A DNA stretch of 64,000 nt, from contig OX123193.2 of NCBI GenBank assembly GCA_944739405.2, forward strand, positions 9,556,331 through 9,620,330. Reading direction: 5' to 3'. The DNA comes from Euclidia mi (lineage: Eukaryota > Arthropoda > Insecta > Lepidoptera > Erebidae). Below, piece by piece: positions 33,490 to 46,040 of the stretch. Position 1 is the first letter of the stretch. Each line of letters opens with the position of its first letter. The translations under genes and the position numbers were made by a program. The notes below the pieces were generated by a model that saw only the letters and a program-made list of their open reading frames with translations, was not told where the DNA came from and did not search any database.

Positions 33490-33930
33490 TTTTTTTTTTG
33501 TGGAGTGTAGAGTAGCACTAAGAGAGGATTTTTGGAAATTCCATCCCTTAGAGGGTAAAACTGGGGGTAAAAGTTTGTATGAAACTTTTTATTCCTTCAA
33601 TGGATTGACTCCACACTTTGTAAATTGGTTCCTCAAATGACGATAGTGAACACCACGAATTTGTCTTTTGAAAATTCCTACCCTCAGGAGGTAAGATAGG
33701 GGTTCAAAGTGTGTATGAAACTTATTATTCCCTCAGTGGATTGACTTTTAAGAAAGGGTGTCCCATTTTCTGATATAAAAAAAAAACTTCCATGGATTCA
33801 CTAGAAAACTTTGCATATCGGTTTCTCAAGTGACGTTAGTGAATTCACCCCTAAACGTTTTAGTGGTTCAAAAAGGGGTCTCAGTTTGTATGAAACTTTT
33901 AATTCCTTCTCTTGATTTTTTCATCGTCCC
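33490..33930. repeat. Imperfect tandem-like dispersed repeat
   Basis: The block GGAAATTCCATCCCTTAGAGGGTAAAACTGGGGGTAAAAGTTTGTATGAAAC recurs in diverged form near 33665 and in part near 33860, each followed by a TTATTCCTTCA...GGATTGAC-like section. A related piece is at 47285-47335. Family unknown. Confidence 0.6.
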
Positions 33931-33992
33931 TGATGTGCATATAATTTTCATTAAATATATGCGGCTGGCTCTCATCTAAGCGCTCTTCATCT

Positions 33993-34228
33993 CATCCTCA
34001 TCATCAGCCTTTAACAGTCCACTGCTGGACTAGGCTTCTCCTTTGAAAGGAGGAATTGGCCTACTATACCACGCTGGCCAAACGGGTTGGTATAGGTTTT
34101 GTATCAAGTTTTCCTTCTCTTACAGTGCTGTTCTCTGCATAATATACTCCCTCTGTCGGCTCTTAAGACACCCATGGGATGATATGGGGTGGTGACATTC
34201 CGTATTCTTAATCCGTCACCACACGGAT
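33993..34228 (-). mobile_element. SINE-head/RTE-tail element, - copy
   Basis: Reverse complement of the unit seen inside the 541-bp repeats: starts CCGTGTGGTGACGGATTAAGAATACGG and ends GTCCAGCAGTGGACTGTTAAAGGCTGATGATGAGGATGAG. It forms an inverted pair with 34454-34667. Confidence 0.8.
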
Positions 34229-34453
34229 AGCTCGTCATCTACACTAACTAAAATGTATGATGGTTCTTTATATGACCAATAGAAGCCAAAATACTTAGAA
34301 CCGGTATTTTGCTATATTTTTTATTTTTACGCAGGTAAACACTTTTTATCTGCTTTTCCCAACTGCTTACGAAGGCTTCTCTCATTTCTTTAACCTAAAA
34401 AAAACTAAAAAAGGGTTTTCGAACCTGGATATATTATTTTACCTAAATTTTTT

Positions 34454-34667
34454 TGTCCATGTGGTGACGGTTTAAGAATACGGATTGTCACCACCCCATA
34501 TCATCCTATGGGTGTCGTAAGAGCCGACAGAGGGAGCATATTATGCAGAGAACAGCACTGTAAGAGAAGGAAAACTTGATACAAACCCTATACCAACCCG
34601 TTTGGCCAGCGTGGTATAGTAGGCCAATTCCTCCTTTCAAAGGAGAGGCCTAGTCCAACAGTGGGAG
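34454..34667 (+). mobile_element. SINE-head/RTE-tail element, + copy
   Basis: Same unit as 33993-34228 in the opposite orientation, 3' end cut at GTCCAACAGTGGGA. Just downstream, AAATTTACGCGTGTGAAGCAGCGGGCAAAAGCTAG (about 34693-34730) is the end of another dispersed repeat. Confidence 0.8.
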
Positions 34668-35321
34668 TTTGTACAAAATATTTTATCTAATCGAAATTTA
34701 CGCGTGTGAAGCAGCGGGCAAAAGCTAGTTTTTCTATATTTATCTAGTTTTCTCAGAAGTAGCATGTGAGCAAGAGAGTTAAATTTATTAGCGTTTGCCT
34801 GCGGCTCTGCCTTAAGGTTATATGCCATTTTGATGTATATGCTAAATTATAGCAATTTTTTATCAAGACCCGTCCAGTTGTTCAGTCTGAAAAATAACAG
34901 ATATTCCTTCATCCTTATCATATTTCGTATTGATAATAGTATTTATGCATTTCGCACAACAGGATCTGCAGTATTGGTTAGATAAATAATATATTTTGTT
35001 CAATACCTTTAAAGTCTGCTACATGTTACACCATCTAGCAGTCACATTTAATTACCCAGCATGGCTTCCATTACACAGCTTACAACCAAAAATGTCGTCT
35101 CTAAAGTTGAAATTAAAGTCATTTTCATATCCAACTACCCTCAATCTAATTGCGCCGTGCCTAGCTGTCAAGGAGTACCGCCTTTTCCTCATTCCTCTTT
35201 AAGTGCCTTGAATGCTGTGACACCGTTTAATTAACTACGTAAAGGCGGTAGGTGTGAAATATATGCCTTATGCGGCAATGTGTGAAAGACAGTGTAATAT
35301 TGTCTTACTAACGGGTGGTTG
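34668..35321. other. DNA without recognised gene
   Basis: Contains the repeat end near 34700-34730; otherwise nothing assignable. Confidence 0.5.
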
Positions 35322-35334
35322 AGACTTACTCTAT

Positions 35335-35562
35335 ACATACATACATACATAGACTCACGCCTGTCTCCCCGAAGGGGTAGGCAGAGGCATATTAAACGCC
35401 CACTTTTCGCCAGGGTTTTGATCCCACGTAATAGGTGGCGAGCCTATTGCCGCTTATCGGGATATTTTCTTTGCCAGAGCCTCGTCCGTTGATCGGCAGG
35501 TGCACCACTTGCAGGTGAGGTTGGCTTGGGACCCTAAGATCTTGGTGGGAACCCTATGCACC
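35335..35562 (-). mobile_element. SINE type A with target duplication
   Basis: Target duplication AGACTTACTCTAT at 35322-35334 and 35563-35575 fixes the borders of the family at 228 bp, from GGTGCATAGGGTTCCC to the (ATGT)n tail. This is the best-bounded copy of type A. Confidence 0.9.
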
Positions 35563-35575
35563 AGACTTACTCTAT

Positions 35576-38390
35576 TCGTGCTGTTAATAGTGCGTGTAGA
35601 ATTTAAGTTGCCTAAAGTCAGTTGAGTGAGCTTAATGGTTGGTCATTAGCATATTCTGGGGATATAGACTTTATACGCGTGTCAAAGGTGTGTATAACAG
35701 CTGAGACGTCGTATGATAAAGCATTGGGTATAAATTGACGCGTTTAGAAGTGTCAATATTAGTGAATATATTTAAAATACAAACGTTTCTTAAGTACGTT
35801 TAAAATGTAGAGACTGTTATGTTAATAATTGAGGAGGTCTCTGTTTTTGAGTCAACCTTGGATGTGGTATTGTCATAAACTTTATTATAAAAGTATATTT
35901 TATTGTCATCAGAACTAACGCAAAAAAATCTTACAAAGCTTTTTAATATGATAATAACAGTGTATAGTTTTCATTTTTACTGTAAGATTTGACCCAAACA
36001 AATTGGTATTATAAGCCAAATAAAAACTGCGTCTAAAAACTGTAAATTGACAACCACATTATAGAGATTATATAGAGAACATTTCAAAGAACAACCCGAT
36101 AAACGCGTCGCCTAACAATAATCTAAACCGGGAACTTGTGTATTGAATGTAACTTTAGAATTACGGCTTAACTATGGGCTTACAATTCAGTTCCATGAAG
36201 CTTTTTAGTATTTAATACTTTTTTAACATTGAGTGACCTAGTTATAAGAAAAGTAAAGGTATTTTTAAAGTCATTATGCGCTTTATAATTATGTAGATAT
36301 ATTATCAAACTGCGCTCCAATTTCAATAAATGCGTTATCTGCGCACCAGTGTTGCTACACTTAATAACTTAAACTTCAAAGGGTGAATTGATTCATTCAA
36401 ATGGGACTTTTGGGACCACTTATTCAGTTTCAAGTGCCTCTAAGATTGTGATAAGGACCAATTGAAGATAACTTTATGGTCTGATGATTAATTTTGGCAC
36501 TGTCTACAATGTATACTGTATATTTGCTGTGGTTGGTCTTGATTGTGCAGTGCTGGATATACAGTCAAATAAGCACATTGTTTACATATACATTTTAATA
36601 TTAGTTGAATCACTATATTGGTTATCACTGTCACTTTGTGTCACACACGTTTTCTTCTGCATCATTAAAACGAAGACTCCCATGCGAAATTCCATCTTTT
36701 GGAAAAGTAAAACGTTATAGGGATAATGTTGATCTTTCTGACATTATAATATTGCTTTTTTGTTAACGCTAATTTTATTATTTTAATAAAGACAAGTAAA
36801 CATTTTGATTTTTAATATTTAGTACACGGTGTTATAAACAATGCTACATTTTAATCGTAAAAACACATGAGTAAAAAGTGACCTTTAACTCTTAAGCTTC
36901 CATTTGTTACCAAATTTAATCTCTAGATTTATCAACATTAATTTATAAATAAAAGGATTACTATATATTCAACTTTTCATGTAGCTGCATATTTTATGAT
37001 TCATAAATAATAACTTTTGTAGAAAATTAACAAAATAATATTAAAGTAGAGCTTACCTTCATTAAAAAGATGTATGGTTTTGAAAGAGCTAGACAGATAT
37101 TAATGAAATTATATTACAAGGATTAGTACAAAACTTGCTTTACATGGTGAGGTATAAAAGAGACTTTTTATTCATTATGCTTTGAGTGTGGATTAAGGCG
37201 CTGTGCAGAACTAGACACATGTCAGCCATGTATAGATTACGAAAGAAGGTCAAATATTTCATTTGCGACGGGTGCCGTAGAGGTTTAAGCGACTACCCGT
37301 TTAGCACTGCGTTGAGAATTATGTGTTTCAACAAGCCAACAGGGTGTGATCCATCAAAAAAAATGTTTCGATTCTGGGTGCTCGATTTGTCTGTTGATGG
37401 AATATTTGTGAAGTCCCTCGCGATAAATGATTAATTGTTAGTGCCCGTCATTAAATTTTCCTTCCTTTTGGCTACTTAAATTTACTTTATAGTAGTAGAG
37501 CCATGCTGATGTCAGCATGTACAGGCCGCCTCAACCGGGGAAGTACTACCCTCTCACGGAATATCGACGTAAAATAAAGGTATCTATACTGTTGCATTTC
37601 GTTCGGTGACGAGAGTGCCGAAGGCCCCATACCCTATTACATACAAATCAACTGTTTGTTGTCATATTCCAATTGTTTTGAATTATTCATAAAACTTAGA
37701 ATTATATATCAATTGAAGCTGCCAGCAATATTAACACATTTTAAAGCGATTCTTCGATGCTAACGAGACGCAGCCGATATTGTTTTCAATGCACAATAAG
37801 TTACTCATTGAAATCAAAATTATCATTCTGATTTCTGTGGACTAGTAACATGTCATGTATCTGGCGACTGCATCCGATGTATGCTATCAGACACACCTAA
37901 GTTTTCTTATGATCGAAAGCGGTGTCGGTAGCGCGTTTGCGCAGCGCCTTAGCTAGAGAACTCGTTATAATTCTATCTCAACTAAGGACGTACTAACTCG
38001 TGACGCTTTCATATGTGAACATTTTAGAATAATTACCCTATTACTTGCAAGCTTCCAGTTAAACTGAAGAATAGCTCTCTTTCTTATGACCCCAGTTTTA
38101 CTTGACAATTTGTTCTTGTTGAACTAAGAACATGGCAGTTTAGCTTGTATTTTATATACTGCCAGATAAAAAGAAAAGTGGCAAGTAAAAAATGGGCAAG
38201 CCGGACCGACTGCCGTCGTCACTAAGAAAGATGGAGAATGCCAACTGAAAGTACTAAATATTATCATCCTTTTCTAATGTGACCGTCACTGACACGTTTA
38301 CACTCCTAAAGAAGCTGCTTAAGCAGCTTTTTCGCCAGATTTAGAATATTGAGCTATACGTCCACAATTTAACATTATTAAACTGAAGTG
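35576..38390. other. Long AT-rich stretch without recognised gene
   Basis: 2.8 kb with no assignable gene or repeat. The 82-codon frame at 37186-37434 (+) has four Cys residues and many Arg/Lys, but no family that I recognise. A 78-codon frame at 36484-36720 (+) is hydrophobic and AT-driven. Confidence 0.5.
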
Positions 38391-38625
38391 GACTGCCTCC
38401 GTGGTCCAGTGGATAGCGTATGCGTCTGCTGATCGGAGGTCCCGGGTTCGATTCCCGGGTCGTGCAAAAGTGTTACTGGGTATTTCCGAATTCTAAGTAG
38501 CAGCTTGTAACCAGACTCCCACTTAACCAGGCTCCCCCTATTACGTGGGACCTAAAATTCATGGCGAAATGTGGGTGGAATATTACACCTCTGCCTACCC
38601 CTTCGGAATATAGCGTGAGTGTATA
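38391..38625 (+). mobile_element. tRNA-headed SINE, type B
   Basis: The Pol III promoter boxes are plain: A-box TGGTCCAGTGG at 38402-38412 and B-box GGTTCGATTCC at 38445-38455. The body continues with TGTTACTGGG and CCTATTACGTGGGACC, and the tail is CTCTGCCTACCCCTTCGG. The head folds like a tRNA relic; it is not a functional tRNA gene because it runs into the SINE body. Confidence 0.87.
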
Positions 38626-38639
38626 AAAAATAACTTAAG

Positions 38640-38809
38640 TTCGGTTGGTCTCAGGAACTATCTACTGGTTCGATTTGAATAATTATTTTTGTATATGACA
38701 GCACATTGATTGAAGAAGGCTGTAGGTAAACTATATTACATCACGTTATAAGCTATGAATGCTGAGCAGTAGCCTCAAATAACGCGGATGTAACCGTGGA
38801 CTCAGCTAG
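38640..38809 (+). repeat. Dispersed repeat fragment
   Basis: CTCAGGAACTATCTACTGGTTCGATTTGAATAATTATTTTTG ... GGCTGTAGG ... GCGGATGTAACCGTGGACTCAGCTAGT. A second diverged copy is at 48155-48325. Non-coding; class not determined. Confidence 0.65.
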
Positions 38810-39370
38810 TAATATTTATTTCTTTATGCACTGACATCGTGTACAATGATGGACATAATACCCTTTGGCATTCTCTACTTGTCAACCTTAGGTGGTGCAG
38901 AGATTAAAGCGGTAGGTGCATTTAACTATATAAATTTTAATATGTATATAGTGCATAGGGTTCCCAACCAAGAACTTAGGGTCCCAAGCCAACCTCACCT
39001 GCAAGTGGTGCACCTGCCGATCAACGGACGAGGCTCTGGCAAACAAAATGTCCCAATAAGCGGCAATAGGCTCGCCACCTATTACGTGGGATCAAAACAC
39101 TGCCGAAAAGTGGGCGTTTAATATGACTCTGCCTACCCCTTCGGGGAAACAGGCGTGAGTCTATGTATGTATGTATGTAATAGTTAGTAAGGTATAACAT
39201 CATAATATTTATTTTATACGTAATCATACATAAATCATACAAAATATATAGTTCTGTATATACATAGCTATACATAAATACTTATAATAATGGATGAGAG
39301 TGATGTGCTGATTCCTTATTCGATCACTCAAAACAAGCTCTCGAACTTTCATTTTGAATGCATAATGCAT
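38810..39370 (-). mobile_element. LINE 3' UTR fragment, split by a SINE
   Basis: Matches the 3' end of the LINE at 611-1829: shared ACAATGATGGACATAATACCCTTTGGCATTCTCTAC near 38845 (compare 665-710) and ATAATGGATGAGAGTGATGTGCTGATTCC near 39288 (compare 980-1012). The SINE at 38952-39179 interrupts it, so the SINE is younger. Confidence 0.8.
38952..39179 (+). mobile_element. SINE type A inside a LINE fragment
   Basis: Starts TGCATAGGGTTCCCAACCAAG and ends GGAAACAGGCGTGAGTCT plus (ATGT)n. The flanking LINE fragment continues on both sides. No clean target duplication is visible. Confidence 0.85.
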
Positions 39371-40204
39371 AATATTATAATACCTTCCCTGGAAACATTG
39401 TCAAAACTGTGATGCAGCCATATATTTTTGTACATGCAGACAGGGAGGCATCTTGGTGCTGTTTTATCTCAATGCACAGCAACATACTTTACAACAGACG
39501 TGTCGTCACGTGCGCATTTCAAATATCATCCCTCGCTACGAGATTTGAATATATTTCAAACTATTGTACCTATTGTAAGTTTTATGTATTAATAGTATGT
39601 GATGGATTGATACAATATTTAGTTTTGAAGAGCAACATAAAATCGCGACAGAAAATTAATTTCCATGTAATATTCACGAATGGCGTAGATTTTTAAGCTA
39701 TTATCGCTATTGGGTACTGCGCCGAGGGTTCGATTCCCCACACTTAGTGTGCTCTGCTTTTTTCCGTTTATAAAGTCCACCGTATAACAGGAGTTATGCA
39801 GGAGATGGTCAGGTCTAGTTGCTTAAAAAAAAACTTTAGAAAAGTACTAGGAGATTTTTTTAGGGTTCCGTAGTAAACTACAAGGAACCATTATTTAACT
39901 TTACGAAATGGGCTATTGATGCTTTAGATTAAGCTAGAAGAATATTTTGGTTTGAAGTGTTAGGTGAAGCTGAAATGTGTTTATTAGCCTGCCATGTGGA
40001 CATTGGAATCATAGTCTACCAAGCAAAATTAGTCATTATTAGCATGACATGAGACAGGCTTGACCTAGTGTGAAGTCCACTACTAAATAAGCTTAATTTC
40101 CAAATGTACCTTTTTATGTTATATTCAATAGAATGGTGTATAAGGTCTACTCCATATAGCCTCGCCTAGCCTAGTATAGCCTATTTCTGCTGTTTCATAT
40201 TCAC
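39371..40204. other. DNA without recognised gene
   Basis: Contains an isolated B-box-like GGGTTCGATTCCCC at 39727-39740, probably a SINE remnant, and TTTAGGGTTCCGTAGTAAACTACAAGGAACC near 39859, a short imperfect palindrome of repeat type. No gene. Confidence 0.5.
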
Positions 40205-40222
40205 CTTTATGTCTTTTCGTCT

Positions 40223-40595
40223 TCTTCTTTCTCTTAGCGTTATCCCAGTTTCAATTTGGGGTCCGCTTACTAGTCTAACCGGATTTGGCTGAATATTAGC
40301 TTTTCCACAGAGCGACTGCCTGTCTGACCTCCGCAACCCGAAGGGATAGCGATATTCCATGGTTTAGACTAGTGTCAGTTTATTTAGAAGGTACTGACGC
40401 CCTGTAACGACTGTCAAAGATCTTCATGACAACCGGGACCGACGGCTTAACGTGCTCTCCGAGGCACGGGACAAGCGATAATTAACAAGTCAATACGCAC
40501 ATAACTCCGAAAAGTCATTGGTGCGCGCCGTGGATTCGAACCCGATACCCTCTGCATTGCAGTCTGTTGGTATATCCACTCGGCTATCGCTGCCT
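40223..40595 (-). mobile_element. tRNA-headed SINE, type D, 18-bp target duplication
   Basis: CTTTATGTCTTTTCGTCT at 40205-40222 and 40596-40613. On the - strand it starts AGGCAGCGATAGCCGAGTGG (A-box) with B-box GGGTTCGAATCC. The body includes GACACTAGTCTAAACCATGG and the end is GGATAACGCTAAGAGAAAGAAGA. A second copy is at 47356-47693 (+). Confidence 0.9.
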
Positions 40596-40613
40596 CTTTA
40601 TGTCTTTTCGTCT

Positions 40614-43600
40614 GTTATAAGTATTTTCTTCCTCCTTTTCTAGTATGTATAGCGCGTTATTTTGGAACCATTCTGATTGACGTCTAGATAATGTAAGTCC
40701 TGATTACAAAATCCTCGCACCACATATCTTAATTTTCTTTTCTAAACACAATTAATTAATAGAGGCAAGGTATCAATTATGCAATACTTTCGTAATATGG
40801 AATACGTTATATTATATAACGCGAATATTCCAAAAATTGCTTTTGTAGAGTAAAGGTACAAATTGTGGACTACATCCGAAATAAATGTTATTTTACCAAA
40901 TTTCAAAATTTTGGCATATTCTGGACACTTAGAACTGAAAATGTAATGGCATTCCATATGGGGGACGTATTTCATAATTCGCACTTTTCCCTCTACAAAT
41001 ATGCTGTCACTGCTAAAAGCTTTAAAACTAAAAGTTTAAGTAATAAATGTGTAATGGCTTCTTAAATGTCCGTTTTAAATCAAAGGCTTAACAGGTCTAA
41101 ATAGGCCACAGTTAATGTTAGGCATTTAGCCTATATGCGAGCAGAGTGGAGATTTCTTTCAGTTATTTTAACTTAAGCAATTAATTCATTACGTCATTTA
41201 TGAAATATATTATAGCAGTTAGTAAACAAATATTTATGGTTTTATTTAAAGCGTTTATGTTATTAATGTTGAACTATATCTGAACCAATCAAAATCTTAA
41301 AGCCGCAAAATCTTAATCTATAGAAGTAAGAAACTCGCACTTCATCGTTACTTCACAAAACACTATCAAAATAAAATTTATGAGAGCGTGATATGGGCAA
41401 GCTTTTTGAAATCCACCTATAGGATTACATACTATCACGAATTTGAAAAATTCAAGAGTTTGCTCAAGCCTGTAGCAAAAATAAGTGATATTAATTCGCG
41501 AAACGTCTATGCATTTCACTAAGCATTGAGTTCAAAGTCAAAACATTAAATAAATAACATGTTGTATTAAAATCGATTTACGTCCGTTTCCAATAGTTTA
41601 TGTTAAAGACATACATATTTCACCTAAGCTCCATACAAAATAATAATGTCAAATATATATCTCTAGTAGGCAGGCTCGTTTGCCTTATATATTACATTCG
41701 TATAAACTAAACACTACAGCATCAGTCAACAAGTTAGACGTCCGACGTTGCTTAGCATTCACCTCGCGCCGCTCGTTAGAACTATCGTACCTAATGTGTA
41801 ATTACAACTTGCTACGCCCGCCGTGTTTTCATGTGTCTTGCGTAAACTTACAATTGGTTTCACACCGAAACGAATTTTTACCTGACCCTTCCTCAAGCGT
41901 CATACTATCTATTGGTGAAAACCGTATATAAACCATTAATAGTTTTTAAGTTTATCGCATTCATAAAGGCAGACAGGACGTACACTTCATTGTATAATAC
42001 GTATAGATAGATCCGAAAGTATGTCGCTCAATTACCTTGACCATGAAAATGGGAGGTCAAACATACATATGACAGATTTTTGTCCAAAAATGAACTTCAC
42101 AATCAATCTTACCTGTTTGGCACAGACACATTTGATATATAGATTTAAAAATAGTATGTTTATATGGCACGCAGGGAAGCCGTAAACAAAATGCAATTTC
42201 GATCATAAAACTAAATAATTATGCATCTTATTTTCTATCGGTTTTAAAATTAGCTCTTAAGAAAATATTGAAATATGCTATAGCAGAATCGATTTACTAA
42301 CCTAAAGGTATTGTACTCGGTGAATACTTGCATTCTTCTGAAGGCTTCAGTCAAATAACTTCTATTGTGTTCTAGAAACCGAGCCGAAAAAGGCTGTTCA
42401 TAGCCTTCTATTGCTTTTCATACGGATATTATTAGTGACTAGAGGATACCCGCAGTTACGTCCACACATTTTATTTTAACGGTTGCTTTCCAATCCCGGT
42501 AAAAATCAGAAAATCCCTTCTTAATGAACCCCTACGGGAGTTAGGAACACACATGCCAAATTTCAACTTCTTGCGTCCTATAGTTTTGGTTGTGTGTAAT
42601 TGTCTGTCAGTCAGTTACGGAAAATTGTAAAATATAATATAGATTTAACCCTTATTTACGCTGATATGATATGGATTTAAAACTGAACACGAAAATACCA
42701 ACTGTGGATATATTATAGATATGGAACGCAATTCATAGCTTCTGGTTGTTTCCGGTATTTTATGCATAGTCCAATATTTTATTAATTAACTGAATTTACG
42801 ATGTTCTAAATTATGAATTTATATTATTATGTCTTTATGATAAAAAAATCCTTTCGGACATGTTAATTTCTAAAAGTCTTTAAAGATAAAATAAATTCGT
42901 TATCTATTCCATTTTCCGGTTACCTAACGAGCACTGCAAATTATTAATAGCAACATACTAAGGGGACTTTGAATGAAATGTACAACAAACCAATTTCAAT
43001 TTCACTGCCCGTTAACTTCTATATCGGCCAATACCCTACAAAAATACATTCCACTTAATAAACAGTACATAACATAAAATAAAGCCGCGGCCTTGCAAAA
43101 AGTTAATCTGTCGTAAAACAACTTTTAAACCAACATTACACTAACGAATCCTCATATTTCTATACGTACGTATTCTGTTAAAGCGAACTACTTAGCGGAG
43201 GCTACATTTGGCTTTTAAGTATGAAACTTTGTTCGGTATAAGCCTTATTTAATATTGAATGTTTTGGATATATTTCGACGATTTTAAGGCTGTATAAAAC
43301 AATTATTTTGGTAAAGTATTAAGTATTACTGGGTTTGAATTTATAATAAAATTGTCTGTTTTTTATTTTTCAATATACTTGTTGATTATTTTTATGTATA
43401 GTAGATGTTTTATTGTTTTAAAGTTTATTCACTTTTATATAAAGACATCAGTAACCAACATTGATCATGACTTCTGAATACGGATTAGGTCTGACAATAT
43501 CAATCTTTACAAGACAATGAAAATACCAGGCAATAGGTTTACTTTTCAGAATAGCGTTGGATACACACATAAATTCATAACATTTTTCAAATACCATACT

Positions 43601-43743
43601 AAAAAATATTGTTTACGCGATTCTACGCACATACCTACGTAAACTATGTTCCGCCCAGAAATAATGTCCAGAACTCAAACGGCACTTAGAAAGTACCTTA
43701 GTGTCGTTTGCATTTTGGCGAAGTGGTGTAAGGTAGTTTTCTT
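40614..43743. other. Long AT-rich stretch without recognised gene
   Basis: 3.1 kb with no gene that I can support. One repeat fragment (42490-42625) is annotated separately. Confidence 0.5.
42490..42625 (+). repeat. Dispersed repeat fragment
   Basis: Pattern of TCAGAAAATCCCTTCTTAATGAACCCCTACGGG...ATGCCAAATTTCAACTTCTTGCGTCC...GTCTGTCAGTCAGTTACGG, the style of a common non-coding repeat of Lepidoptera recalled from general knowledge. Diverged. Confidence 0.5.
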
Positions 43744-43900
43744 AAAGACAACTCCTGCTCCACAACGTCGCGGACTCATAACAACAATAATTGAATCATA
43801 AACAAAGTGTTCTTTCTTGTGTCAATCAAACCCTCGACCCTCGGTGATGTGCCAAGTAGCGAGGCAACCGATTATTTTATCACTTCACAATCCGTACAGT
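43744..43900 (-). mobile_element. SINE type C, degraded
   Basis: Diverged copy of the family at 53890-54096 and 60455-60644: AGACAACTCCTGC...CCCTCGACCC...CACTTCACAATCCGTACAGT. Confidence 0.6.
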
Positions 43901-44035
43901 CAAATTAATATAATATAATGATAATAATATTCTTCCACATTCACACAACACCATCTAGTCCCAAACTAAGCAGAAGCTTGTACTATGGGTAATAGATAAT
44001 GGATAAACATGCATATATACTTTTTTTTGTAAATA

Positions 44036-44306
44036 ACATAACTTCACGCCTTTTATCCCCGAAGGGGTAGGCAGAGATGTATTACACACCCACACTTCGC
44101 CAGTTATGTTTCGGTCCCAATGTAATAGGGGGCGAGCCTATTGCCATCTACCGCGCATATTGTTAAGCGAGTGATAATTAACATTTTAATACACACATAA
44201 CTTCGAAAAGTCAGAGGTGTGTGCCCGGGGTAACTGGGGATAGAACCCGAGACCATAGTCTCGGCAGTCCGCTACGTACACCACTGGGCTATCGCTGCTG
44301 CGCTGC
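44036..44306 (-). mobile_element. tRNA-headed SINE, type E, target duplication
   Basis: TTTTTGTAAATA at 44024-44035 and 44307-44318. On the - strand it begins with a tRNA-like head (AGCCCAGTGGTGTACG, GGTTCTATCCCC) and ends CTCTGCCTACCCCTTCGGGGATAAAAGGCGTGAAG. A second copy is at 50944-51206. Confidence 0.87.
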
Positions 44307-44335
44307 TTTTTGTAAATACTTACACATTATATATA

Positions 44336-44488
44336 GAAACACCCATAGACTAATATATAATACTGAAACACCCAGACCAAGACAAACATCCATGTTCATA
44401 CATACAAATGTTTGACTTGAGCGGGCATCGAACCCGCGACCTTCGACGTAGCAGTTGCTTACACTCCCGCTACACCAACTGGCCGTCG
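44336..44488 (-). mobile_element. tRNA-headed SINE, type F
   Basis: On the - strand: CGACGGCCAGTTGGTGTAGCGGGAGTG (A-box), GCGGGTTCGATGCCCGC (B-box near 44425), then a body ending TGGGTGTTTC. It lies 30 bases from the type E insertion. The head is a good cloverleaf relic but continues into a SINE body. Confidence 0.75.
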
Positions 44489-44990
44489 AATTTAAGCGCT
44501 TGTTTGAATTCGTCAATCAGCAGCCTGCTTACATTTTGTATTTTAGTACTTATTGTCGAGTATTATGTTCTTGTTGGTGATATCAATTACGCAACGGTGT
44601 AACCAGCCCCCGAATACATTGAAACCCATTGTTTTTAATGTCAGGAACGGTGTTTTGTTTGGGCAGCAACATTCATTCTAATTGGCACTCTCGTGGGTCA
44701 CTGTTAATGCCAACTATAGAGACTATCAGAGGTGATCAAAGAAGGGTCTACGACCAACCTGCCATTTGCTTTGATATAGACGGTGCCACTTCACATAACC
44801 GATTTATATTTTCACGGAAGTCAGTTGATCATCAGCGGGTCATTTGATTTCCAAATGCTATAATATACTTCAAAGATAAAGATTCCAAGTAATTGTGCAA
44901 AGGTATTTTCGATACAAAATAATCGAAATGCGTGCTACTGTTTAGCACTGCTGGGCACAGGTCTCTTCTCGTCGTGAGAATGGTTAAGTT
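44489..44990. other. DNA without recognised gene
   Basis: A 72-codon frame at 44629-44847 (+) has no motif that I recognise. Nothing else. Confidence 0.5.
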
Positions 44991-45004
44991 AATAATAAGT
45001 ACTT

Positions 45005-45260
45005 AACTGTCTCCGTGGTCCAGTTGATAGCGTATGCGTCTGCTCGTCGGAGGTCCTGGGTTCGATTCCCGGGCCCGACAAAAGTGTTACTGGGTTTTCC
45101 GAATTCTCAGTAGCAGCACGGAGTCTGGTGATGTATCCGGTAACGGCAATAGGCTCGCCTATTACGTCGGACCTAAAAATTCATGGCGAAATGTGGGTGT
45201 AATATTTACGCCTCTGCCTACCCTTTCGGGGATACAGGCGTGAGTCCATAAATAAAATAA
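45005..45260 (+). mobile_element. tRNA-headed SINE, type B, target duplication
   Basis: AATAATAAGTACTT at 44991-45004 and 45261-45274. A-box TGGTCCAGTTG, B-box GGTTCGATTCC, tail CTCTGCCTACCCTTTCGGGGATACAGGCGTGAGTCC, then (ATAAA)n. Confidence 0.92.
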
Positions 45261-45274
45261 AATAATAAGTACTT

Positions 45275-45857
45275 TGAAAAATCAGAACATTTTTGTTGAA
45301 CTTCAGATATCTACATAGTAGTCTATTAGTTTATCCACTGTAAATAAACGCAATAATGTCAGATATAACACTAGGAATGCGCCTAAACAAAAACGATACC
45401 CCTAAGTATTCATAGATAGCGTTACAAACTAAAGCCACATTTAATTGTCAATACTCCTAGATGCCTTTAACAACATTTAGAATGTCGTACAGCCTAACAT
45501 TTGAAGCCATCCAAATAAAACAACACCAAATTCGGTTCTTTATTAGTACAACAAAACACATGTTAACAAAACATTATAAATTAAGAGAAAATTTTTCAAT
45601 AATTGTTTTAAACCGCGCCAGTACAAACTCCGGTCACGTCTCTCGTAATTTCACCCCGAATTAATTGCATCCACCCTTGTTAGGAAAACAGAAAGAATGT
45701 TCATTTGTGTCAGATTTTACGATGTGGATGTTTGTGTGTTTTGTAATTTGGTTAAGGAAAGAATGAACCTACAATGTAGATACCCATTACAACTTACTGT
45801 TAAAACTATAATTTAACAAACCTATACTAACATTGTTAAACAAGCGTTTACTAAAAT
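45275..45857. other. DNA without recognised gene
   Basis: AT-rich, nothing assignable. Confidence 0.5.
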
Positions 45858-46040
45858 GGCAGTCGTCTGGTCAATTTGTCGAAGAAACAATAAACGATGG
45901 AGTAGTTGTGTTCTAGAGTGGAAACCGCGCCTTGGCAAACGTAGTGTAGGACGCCCTCTGGCTAGATAGAGTGACGATATACACAAAGTGGTTTGACACG
46001 AAAAGTCTGGAAGCAAATCGGGCTCAAGCCTGTACTCACA
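45858..46040 (+). mobile_element. RTE-like LINE 3' fragment
   Basis: Diverged copy of the fragment at 31247: CVLEWKPRLGKRSVGRPLAR is readable on + from about 45906, followed by stops. It lacks the GAT-repeat tail. Confidence 0.7.

Noticed and set aside
33134..33768. A CRISPR-like or satellite array in the repeated blocks of 33490-33930
   Set aside because: Only two or three diverged units with no regular spacers; this is an insect genome and the pattern is that of a dispersed repeat.
38402..38460. Possible tRNA gene with A and B boxes
   Set aside because: The head continues into a SINE body with a LINE-type tail and recurs at several loci; it is a tRNA-derived SINE, not a tRNA gene. The same applies at 44336-44488, 45005, 49166 and 62200.
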